A stretch of DNA of 11,830 bases from Deltaproteobacteria bacterium UBA3076 (GTDB lineage Bacteria > Desulfobacterota > Dissulfuribacteria > Dissulfuribacterales > UBA3076), in contig DFBQ01000135.1 in NCBI GenBank assembly GCA_002367355.1, forward strand, positions 1-11,830, in the 5' to 3' direction. Positions within the stretch are counted from its first letter, which is position 1. Each line of letters begins with the position of its first letter. Positions 5,931 through 11,830 of this stretch are shown here, piece by piece. The notes beneath the pieces are model-generated. The model ran no database searches, was not told the DNA's origin, and worked only from the letters and a program-made list of their open reading frames with translations. Made by a program: the position numbers and the translations under genes.

Positions 5931-8475
5931 GGACTAGTTTTAGGATTCGCAACATCTTAATCATTTCCTCGGAAAGCCCCATGATCGACCCTATTACCTC
6001 GGCCGGCTTGAGGTTGAAACGGGCAATGGACCTGAGCGTCAGGTAAAAATACGGGGTTTCTTCATCTTTTACATCCTCAGGCCAGGGGCAGGGTGTTATA
6101 TGCCTGCCTTCCATATCCTTTTTTGTTATTGATTGAAGAGACTCAACTATCTGCTTAAGGTCTGTTGTGATCTGCTTTTTCTTACGTATCCTGCTCACAG
6201 GCCATTTGGGGGTTGAATTCAGCTTTTCAATTGAGCCTTTTACCTGAGATGCTGTAACACCAGGGACAAATACCAGGTATTTTACTAATTCCGGCGCCTT
6301 TAAAGAAGTCTTTGGGCCTACGAGTTCTACCGAGCTTATAGTGATTCCTTGAGGCATCTCTTTACTTAGTAAATTTTTCAGACGGTCCGGTTTCATGTGC
6401 CCTGTCAGTGTAACGGCGAATTGTTCTGCCAGGCTCTCAGTGCCCAGGGGTATGGGCTGTCCAAAAGAAAAGCGGGGTTTGGGATGAAAGCCATGAGAAT
6501 AAGCAACCGGGATATGCGCCCTCCTTGCTGCCCGATGAAAAGCATGGACCAGTTCGAGATGTCCCAGAAATCGTGCCTTTCCCAGCTTGCTGAAGACCAG
6601 ATGATAAGTGATTTGGTGATTTGGTGATTGGGTGAGGGATGAGATGTGAACTTTTTCCTTCTCGTAGACTACTGGACGGATATGCTTGAAATCACATACT
6701 TCGCAGGCCTGGCATTCACCATGTCTGCAGTCCGGTGTGTAAGTCTCTTTCCGTGCCTTCTCTCTTTCTTCCAGTAAATACTCATTGCTCACACCGGTTA
6801 AAATGTGACCCCAGGGAAGAGGTGCCTTTATATCAATTGCTTCTATATATTTTTCAAGCTCGATATTTTCTTCAAGGGCAGCTTTTTTATACAGGTCCGG
6901 CATTAGATAGTCATTCCAAGCATCAAGACGTGCCCCCATTTTCCATGCCCTGTAGAGGACTCCTGTAAGCCTGCGGTCCCCTCTGGAAAAAACACCTTCC
7001 AGAAAGCTCTGAAGCGGGTCATGCCATTTATAATGAAGGTCCCTGCCCTTCAGGTTGGATTTCAGCAGTTCAAGGCGGTCTCTGGATTCCCGGGCATTTA
7101 GTTGGCGTTCCCACTGAAAGGGGGTATGGGGTTTTGGCACAAAGGTGCCTACACTGACAGTAACTTTTTTGCCCCTTTTCCTGCTACTTGCAAGGACCCT
7201 CTTTGCGAGTTCGGCGATTTCCAGAACATCGGCCATGGTCTCTGTCGGAAGGCCTGTCATGAAGTAAAGTTTTATGTTGCTCCATCCGAGTTTATAGGCC
7301 TGGGCAGCAGTATCAATGAGGTCATGCTCTGTAATTCCCTTGTTTATTACTCTTCGCAGTCTCTCGCTCCCTGCCTCCGGAGCCAGGGTAAACCCGGTTT
7401 TCCTCACCCTTTGTATCTGTTTCATAATTTCCGGACTAAGGGTTCCTACTCGAAGAGAAGGGAGAGAGACCGCAACATTCTCCGGCATATAGCGATCCAT
7501 CAAGGCACTTAACAGGGGCAAAAGACATCCGTAGTCACCCGTACTCAGGGAAAGCAGCGAGAGTTCCTCCCATCCGGATGTGGTCAGGGCCTGTTCCAGC
7601 AGGGAGAGGACCTTTTGAGGTGAGCGTTCACGTACGGGTCTATAGGTAATACCTGCCTGACAAAACCTGCAACCACGGGTACAGCCCCTTGCTATCTCGA
7701 TTCCCATACGATCATGGACTATCTGGGTATACGGTACGAGAGGGCGAGAGGGGAAAGGGGCCTTTTCGAGGTCAGATACTATCCTGCGCTTTACAAGACC
7801 TGCTTCGGGCCTTTTGGGCTCCAGGGCGGCAAAGGAGCCGTCCGTTTGATATTTTGGCCTGTAAAATTCCGGCACATAGACGCCGTCTATACGGGAAAGG
7901 GCGACGAGAATCTCATTTTTGTCGTTCCCTGTTTCTCGCCAATCCTTTATAAGACCTGCGATTTCAGGTAGGGCTTCCTCTCCGTCTCCTACCAGGATGG
8001 CATCAAATAAATCAGCAACAGGTTCAGGATTAACCGAGCAACTTCCTCCCCCAAGGATTATGGGCCACTTGGGGTTGTTTCTTTTCTCTGCCCGGATGGG
8101 TATATTTGCAAGGTCCAGAATAGTCAGGATATTGGTATAGCAGAGTTCATATGGGAGGGTTATGGCCAGGACATCAAAGTCGCTTAATGGACGTTGGCTC
8201 TCAAGACCCCAGAAAGGCACTTTTTCAGATCTCAGGAGTTTTTCAAGATCAATATCAGGGCAGTAGGCCCTGTCTGCCAAGGCCCATGGTATTTCGTTGA
8301 TTATGTGATACAGGATATGAAGCCCAAGATGAGACATCCCAATTTCATAGAGATCAGGAAAGATAAGAGCGATTCGGAGACTTGCTTCGCTCCAGTCCTT
8401 GTGGCAGGCATTAATTTCATTACCAAGATAACGGCTTGGTCTTCTTATCAGAGGTAGTATATCTGTTGGTTTCAT
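5914..8475 (-). CDS. B12-binding radical SAM protein fused to a DUF2344 domain (TIGR03960/TIGR03936 type)
   Basis: The 853-residue protein has a B12-binding-like N-terminal domain (about 20-190, including PIILGGGSCSVNPEP and LVGDGEEALPE). A radical SAM domain follows with the cluster-binding cysteines C265, C269 and C272 in ARGCTRGCRFCQAG. A short cysteine segment, C-x4-C-x2-C-x2-C, lies near residue 585 in DCRHGECQACEVC. The C-terminal DUF2344 domain runs from about 622 (YHLVFSKLGKARFLGH). Architecture and motifs match the TIGR03960 and TIGR03936 families, whose substrate and reaction I do not know; family members are often encoded near rng and rplU, which are not seen here. It begins divergently from hom, with a weak ribosome binding site, and lies upstream of recA on the same strand. 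Two oddities: an 8-bp tandem repeat encodes the linker before DUF2344, and the stop codon lies within a dispersed repeat. Confidence 0.92.
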   Translation of the reverse strand: MKPTDILPLIRRPSRYLGNEINACHKDWSEASLRIALIFPDLYEIGMSHLGLHILYHIINEIPWALADRAYCPDIDLEKLLRSEKVPFWGLESQRPLSDFDVLAITLPYELCYTNILTILDLANIPIRAEKRNNPKWPIILGGGSCSVNPEPVADLFDAILVGDGEEALPEIAGLIKDWRETGNDKNEILVALSRIDGVYVPEFYRPKYQTDGSFAALEPKRPEAGLVKRRIVSDLEKAPFPSRPLVPYTQIVHDRMGIEIARGCTRGCRFCQAGITYRPVRERSPQKVLSLLEQALTTSGWEELSLLSLSTGDYGCLLPLLSALMDRYMPENVAVSLPSLRVGTLSPEIMKQIQRVRKTGFTLAPEAGSERLRRVINKGITEHDLIDTAAQAYKLGWSNIKLYFMTGLPTETMADVLEIAELAKRVLASSRKRGKKVTVSVGTFVPKPHTPFQWERQLNARESRDRLELLKSNLKGRDLHYKWHDPLQSFLEGVFSRGDRRLTGVLYRAWKMGARLDAWNDYLMPDLYKKAALEENIELEKYIEAIDIKAPLPWGHILTGVSNEYLLEEREKARKETYTPDCRHGECQACEVCDFKHIRPVVYEKEKVHISSLTQSPNHQITYHLVFSKLGKARFLGHLELVHAFHRAARRAHIPVAYSHGFHPKPRFSFGQPIPLGTESLAEQFAVTLTGHMKPDRLKNLLSKEMPQGITISSVELVGPKTSLKAPELVKYLVFVPGVTASQVKGSIEKLNSTPKWPVSRIRKKKQITTDLKQIVESLQSITKKDMEGRHITPCPWPEDVKDEETPYFYLTLRSIARFNLKPAEVIGSIMGLSEEMIKMLRILKLVLKVMP
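6608..6639. repeat. 8-bp tandem repeat inside the radical SAM gene
   Basis: On the plus strand GTGATTTG occurs at 6608-6615 and 6616-6623, then GTGATTGG at 6624-6631 and a degenerate GTGAGGGA at 6632-6639. On the coding strand this specifies about residues 612-622 (SLTQSPNHQITY), the linker just before the DUF2344 domain. The unit is not a multiple of three, so gain or loss of one copy would shift the frame. Confidence 0.8.
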
Positions 8476-8648
8476 TGCCGGCCCAAGTTAATCCGATGAC
8501 ACTTTATGAGCAAGTGCGGTTTATTTTCTTCTGTGACCTTGGTTGCTAACATAGCTGTTAAGCTGTTAAGCTGTTAAGTTGAACAGCTCAACAGCTAAAA
8601 GCCCGCCCGAAAGGGTCTAATTTAAAGGCAAGGAGAGGGTATAATCCT
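8476..8648. other. Divergent intergenic region between the radical SAM gene and hom
   Basis: These 173 bp must carry the promoters for both the minus-strand radical SAM gene and the plus-strand hom operon. No convincing -35/-10 pair was found for either. The main visible structure is the hairpin and octamer repeat at 8553-8596. The hom ribosome binding site is GGAGAGG at 8632-8638. No threonine-rich leader peptide was noticed in the short stretch before hom. Confidence 0.5.
8553..8596. repeat. AGCTGTTA octamer repeat forming a hairpin
   Basis: AGCTGTTA is repeated three times in tandem (8553-8560, 8561-8568, 8569-8576), followed by AACAGCT at 8582-8588 and 8590-8596. The second and third units can pair with the two AACAGCT copies, giving two 7-bp helices separated by one mismatch and a 6-base loop (8576-8581). 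There is no T run, so it is not a typical terminator. It lies in the likely 5' region of the hom transcript, and it resembles the GCNNTTA repeats elsewhere. Confidence 0.75.
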
Positions 8649-9986
8649 ATGGGTAAGACCATAAATGTAGGTCTGCTGGGTTTCGGGACTGTTGGGAGTG
8701 GTACGGCCAGGATTCTGCTGGAACAATCAGAACTTTTAGAGCAACGCACTGGTACAAATATAAGGCTTGCGCGGATCTGTGACATGGACATTACTACTTC
8801 CAGGGGTTTTCCAGTACCCTCTGAGATCCTCACCGATGACGTGAGATCCCTTCTTGACGACCCGGAAATAGACATATTTATTGAGCTCATAGGCGGTCTT
8901 GAGCCGGCCCGGACCTTTGTGCTTGAGGCTATTCAAAAAGGAAAGCACGTTATTACGGCAAACAAGGCCCTTCTTGCAGCTCACGGCCATGAGATTTTTG
9001 AGGCAGCAGCAAGATATGGCGTTGAACTAAGATTTGAGGCCAGTGTGGGCGGTGGAATACCTGTTGTTAAGGCAGTGAAAGAGGGCCTTGTGGCAAACCG
9101 TCTTCACACGGTCATGGGCATAATGAATGGCACTGCCAACTATATCCTTACGAGGATGACCGAGGAGGGCATGGCCTTTCAAGATGTGCTGGCAGATGCG
9201 CAGCGCCTCGGCTATGCTGAGGCGGATCCTGCCTATGATGTTGAGGGTGTTGATACAGCCCATAAGCTTGTCATCATGGCCATGCTGGCTTTTGGTACCC
9301 CGGTTGAGCTTTCAGATATTTACATCGAAGGTATATCCAAGCTCTCGCCTCTGGATATTTCCTTTGCAAAGGAATTTGGATACAGGATCAAGCTTCTTGC
9401 CATTGCAAGAAACGGCGGTGATGGGCTTGAACTGAGAGTCCACCCGACCATGATCCCGTCAGAGCACCTTTTGGCACAGGTTGGGGGAGTCTACAATGCC
9501 TTTTACTTCGTTGGTGATTCGGTAGGAAAGGTGTTGCTATACGGCCTGGGAGCCGGGCAGATGCCCACAGGCAGCGCTGTGGTGGCTGATGTAGTGGATG
9601 TGGCCAGGAATCTGGCCGGAGGGGCTGTTGGAAGGGTAGCATCCTTAGGACTTCCATATGATCTGCTTAGGCCTCTAAAAAAGAGGCCGATGGATTCTTT
9701 GAAGGGATGTTATTATTTTCGGTTTTCGGTTGTGGATAGGCCGAAGGTCCTTGCCCGGATATCCGGAATCCTGGGGGACGTGGGTATCAGCATAGCCTCG
9801 GTCGTGCAGAAGGGACGAGGTAGAGAGTCATCGGTTTCTGTAGTGATGCTCACCCATGAGGCACATGAGGCCAAGGTGCGCGAAGCATTAAAACAAATTG
9901 GCTCACTTGACGTAATTTCAGGTGAGACCATGGTCATCCGCATCGAAGATCTTAAGACCCTTGAGGGATTGAGGGATTTTATTTAA
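8649..9986 (+). CDS. hom: Homoserine dehydrogenase with C-terminal ACT domain
   Basis: The enzyme reduces aspartate semialdehyde to homoserine with NAD(P)H, the branch-point step toward threonine and methionine. The 445-residue product has a Rossmann nucleotide-binding loop, GFGTVGSG, with G11, G13 and G16. The family segments follow: ITANKALLAAHG, FEASVGGGIPVVKA, GIMNGTANYILTRM and ADPAYDVEGVDTAHKL, which include the substrate-binding and catalytic region. From about residue 355 an ACT domain (FSVVDRPKVLARISGILGD) closes the protein; in this family it usually gives feedback inhibition by threonine. Length and order are typical of monofunctional enzymes. The ATG at 8649 follows GGAGAGG (8632-8638) by about ten bases. 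The next gene starts 14 bp downstream, so they form an operon. Confidence 0.97.
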   Translation: MGKTINVGLLGFGTVGSGTARILLEQSELLEQRTGTNIRLARICDMDITTSRGFPVPSEILTDDVRSLLDDPEIDIFIELIGGLEPARTFVLEAIQKGKHVITANKALLAAHGHEIFEAAARYGVELRFEASVGGGIPVVKAVKEGLVANRLHTVMGIMNGTANYILTRMTEEGMAFQDVLADAQRLGYAEADPAYDVEGVDTAHKLVIMAMLAFGTPVELSDIYIEGISKLSPLDISFAKEFGYRIKLLAIARNGGDGLELRVHPTMIPSEHLLAQVGGVYNAFYFVGDSVGKVLLYGLGAGQMPTGSAVVADVVDVARNLAGGAVGRVASLGLPYDLLRPLKKRPMDSLKGCYYFRFSVVDRPKVLARISGILGDVGISIASVVQKGRGRESSVSVVMLTHEAHEAKVREALKQIGSLDVISGETMVIRIEDLKTLEGLRDFI

Positions 9987-10000
9987 GAAGGAGTTCTGTT

Positions 10001-11323
10001 TTGACTGACATCAACACAATAAATGTTGCTGAATCTACTGATCAGGCTCAGGACTTACCCAAGATGAAACTTCCGGCTTCGAAGTATGTGATACTGATTG
10101 GAGACGGTATGGCTGATTTACCAATCGACGATCTGGGGGGCAAGACTGTCTTAGAAAAGGCAAGGACTCCTGCCATGGACCACTTGGCCAAGTTGGGGGA
10201 GCTGGGCAGGGTGCTTACCATTCCGCACGGTTTCCCCCTGGGGAGCGATGTGGCCAACATGTCACTCCTTGGATACTCACCTGAAAAGTTTTATACTGGC
10301 CGCGGACCCTTGGAGGCCGCTGCTATGGGTATCCAGATGAATCCCGAGGACGTGGCATTCAGGTGCAATCTGGTTACCCTGAGATTCAGAGAGGGCCGGG
10401 TCTACATGGAAGACTACAGCGCCGGCCATATAAGCACCGAGGAAGCTCACGTGCTCATAGAGGACTTAGCACCATTTGTGTCCAGTCGCTCTTTTGAGCT
10501 TTTTGCCGGCGTAAGTTACCGTCATCTGTTACTTTGGCGCGGTGGTCCAGAGGGTATTTCCACTGTACCACCTCATGATTTCACTGGAATGGATGTTACT
10601 GAAGCCTGGCATATTTACGAGGAGGAGCCACTTCTATATGGACTTCTTACCAAGGCCATTACATTTTTCCATCGTCACTCTGTCAACGAAAAGAGGCGGG
10701 CCGAGGGAAAACTGCCTGCAAACGCACTATGGCCATGGGGCCAGGGCCGAAGGCCGCTGCTGGCCACGTTTTCCCAGCTCTATGACATAGATAGCGCGGT
10801 TGTGGCTGCGGTTGACCTCATAAGGGGTCTGGGTGTCTGGGCCGGTATGGAGGTTATTAATGTGCCCGGGGCTACTGGTTATCTGGACACAAACTACAAG
10901 GGCAAGGCAGATGCAGCCCTGAGGGTCTTAAAGGAAAAGACCCTCGTGCTTGTGCATGTTGAGGCCCCTGACGAGGCAAGTCATATGGGTGATCTTCGCG
11001 AAAAAATCCGGGCCATAGAACGCTTTGATAAAGAAGTGGTGGGACCTGTCATGGATGGTCTGAGGGATATGGGAGGATCTTACAGGATACTGGTTGCCCC
11101 GGATCACTATACGCCAGTGAGCCTTAAAACCCATAGTCCGGGACCGGTACCCTATGTTATTTATGACAGCTTGAGCCCGAAAGATAACTCAGATGCCGCC
11201 TTTAACGAGCCTGCGGCCGAGCAAAGCCCTATAATGATCAAAGAGGGCCACAAATTGATGCAGAGGTTCATAGGCGTAACGCCCAGAGAGGTGGAACTCA
11301 ATCCGAAAAAAAAAGGCAAATGA
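10001..11323 (+). CDS. apgM: ApgM-family phosphoglycerate mutase-like protein, putative homoserine kinase (TIGR02535 type)
   Basis: This 440-residue alkaline-phosphatase-superfamily protein resembles cofactor-independent phosphoglycerate mutase of the archaeal type. Visible motifs are VILIGDGMADLP (metal-binding GDG at 34-36), GSDVANMSLLGYSP (81-94, the region of the catalytic serine), YTGRGPLEAAAMGI, the metal-ligand segment VEAPDEASHMGD (H328), and APDHYTPVSLKTHSPGPVP (D368, H369). The subgroup TIGR02535 was proposed to be homoserine kinase because it clusters with threonine-synthesis genes, and here it lies 14 bp after hom, so phosphorylation of homoserine is the likelier job than glycolysis. 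That remains an inference. The start is TTG at 10001, favoured because AAGGAG (9988-9993) sits seven bases before it; ATG at 10064 would remove a poorly conserved 21-residue extension. It ends in a run of nine A residues and overlaps the thioesterase gene by 4 bp. Confidence 0.85.
   Translation: MTDINTINVAESTDQAQDLPKMKLPASKYVILIGDGMADLPIDDLGGKTVLEKARTPAMDHLAKLGELGRVLTIPHGFPLGSDVANMSLLGYSPEKFYTGRGPLEAAAMGIQMNPEDVAFRCNLVTLRFREGRVYMEDYSAGHISTEEAHVLIEDLAPFVSSRSFELFAGVSYRHLLLWRGGPEGISTVPPHDFTGMDVTEAWHIYEEEPLLYGLLTKAITFFHRHSVNEKRRAEGKLPANALWPWGQGRRPLLATFSQLYDIDSAVVAAVDLIRGLGVWAGMEVINVPGATGYLDTNYKGKADAALRVLKEKTLVLVHVEAPDEASHMGDLREKIRAIERFDKEVVGPVMDGLRDMGGSYRILVAPDHYTPVSLKTHSPGPVPYVIYDSLSPKDNSDAAFNEPAAEQSPIMIKEGHKLMQRFIGVTPREVELNPKKKGK
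11306..11314 (+). other. Nine-A homopolymer before the apgM/thioesterase overlap
   Basis: Nine consecutive A residues encode three lysines of the apgM C-terminus (NPKKKGK, stop). The overlapping downstream ATG is at 11320, in the frame reached by reading one extra A. Such runs favour RNA polymerase slippage. The AAAGG following the run (about 11312-11316) also serves as a modest ribosome binding site for the next gene. Confidence 0.6.
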
Positions 11324-11769
11324 ACAAAGAATCGCCCGGGCCAATTGAACTCAAGGAACCAATACACCGCCTCTCCTACAGGGTGATTTACGGTGATACT
11401 GATACCGGCGGTGTGGTATACTATGGACACTATCTGAGAATCTTTGAGATGGGACGCACTGAGTTTTTACGGTCCATGCTCAAGATATCTTATCGTGATC
11501 TTGAGCATGAAGGGCTTACACTCCCTGTGAGCGAGGCCTACTGCCGTTACAAGGCCCCAGCCCATTATGACGACCTGCTTGAGATATCAACTTCACTGGA
11601 AAATCTTTCTAAGTTCTCCATTCGTTTTCATTATCTAATACACCGATTCGATGACCAGCGCTTGCTGGTTAGGGGCTATACCGTTCACGCCGCAACGGAT
11701 AGATCCGGCCGCCTTATCCGTCTTCCCAAGGATTTCCAGACAGCTCTTGCCGGCATTTGTAATACCTAA
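11320..11769 (+). CDS. Hotdog-fold acyl-CoA thioesterase (YbgC/4-hydroxybenzoyl-CoA thioesterase family)
   Basis: The 149-residue protein belongs to the hotdog thioesterase family that hydrolyses acyl-CoA thioesters in the cytoplasm. The signature region YGDTDTGGVVYYGHYLRIFE spans residues 24-43. D28 aligns with the catalytic aspartate (Asp17) of Pseudomonas 4-hydroxybenzoyl-CoA thioesterase, by remembered sequence. The following FEMGRTEFLRS and SEAYCRYKAPAHYDDLLEIST segments are also typical. The start ATG at 11320 overlaps the apgM stop (ATGA), so translation is probably coupled. YbgC relatives often sit in tol-pal clusters, whereas this one shares an operon with threonine-synthesis genes; no tol or pal gene is visible. 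The substrate cannot be told from sequence. No clear terminator follows before the dispersed repeat at 11774. Confidence 0.9.
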   Translation: MNKESPGPIELKEPIHRLSYRVIYGDTDTGGVVYYGHYLRIFEMGRTEFLRSMLKISYRDLEHEGLTLPVSEAYCRYKAPAHYDDLLEISTSLENLSKFSIRFHYLIHRFDDQRLLVRGYTVHAATDRSGRLIRLPKDFQTALAGICNT

Positions 11770-11773
11770 GATA

Positions 11774-11830
11774 AGCGATTAGCTGTTAGCCATTAGCATT
11801 TAGCTCTGAAAAATCAGGGCATTACGTTAA
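11774..11830. repeat. 57-bp dispersed repeat, copy B, at the right window edge
   Basis: This matches copy A (5874-5930) at 53 of 57 positions, in the same orientation. Four GCNNTTA units at 11775-11802 are followed by the TGAAAAATCAGGGCATTAC block, which ends at the window edge, so the true right boundary is unknown. It begins five bases after the thioesterase stop codon. By analogy with copy A, the block could hold the stop codon of a minus-strand gene to the right. Confidence 0.85.

Noticed and set aside
8640..8645. TATAAT just before the hom start codon, as a -10 promoter element
   Set aside because: It lies between the ribosome binding site (8632-8638) and the ATG, so a transcript starting from it would lose that site; no -35 element is found at the right distance.

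Overview
This window looks like chromosomal DNA from a free-living bacterium, most plausibly a deltaproteobacterium-like lineage (Desulfobacterota or a relative). That placement is an inference from three things: a fused B12-binding radical SAM/DUF2344 protein beside recA, a homoserine dehydrogenase paired with a phosphoglycerate-mutase-like putative homoserine kinase, and base composition near 50% GC. No rRNA, tRNA, CRISPR array or transposase gene was seen.

Layout. Positions 1-1611, read on the minus strand, hold the start of a BREX phage-defence locus: brxA (DUF1819) and then pglX, the adenine-specific DNA methyltransferase, which runs off the left edge. The two genes are abnormally joined. 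BrxA-like sequence runs to about position 997 and PglX-like sequence begins at about 989, in another frame and without the usual PglX N-terminus. brxB and brxC, which normally lie between them, are absent. An AT-rich spacer (1612-1953) with inverted repeats separates this from the housekeeping genes.

Positions 1954-8475 carry three minus-strand genes, transcribed right to left: an uncharacterised radical SAM protein of 853 residues, recA, and alaS. A divergent spacer (8476-8648) with a strong hairpin follows. The plus-strand operon at 8649-11769 is hom (homoserine dehydrogenase with an ACT domain), an ApgM-family protein that may supply the missing homoserine kinase step, and a small hotdog acyl-CoA thioesterase that overlaps its neighbour by 4 bp.

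Short dispersed repeats recur in the spacers. The clearest is a 57-bp element at 5874-5930 and again at the right edge (11774-11830), each starting with four 7-bp units of the form GCNNTTA. Octamer repeats lie upstream of hom and inside the radical SAM gene. The most notable observations are the rearranged BREX junction, the repeat family, and a run of nine A residues at the apgM end that could fuse it in frame to the thioesterase by slippage.
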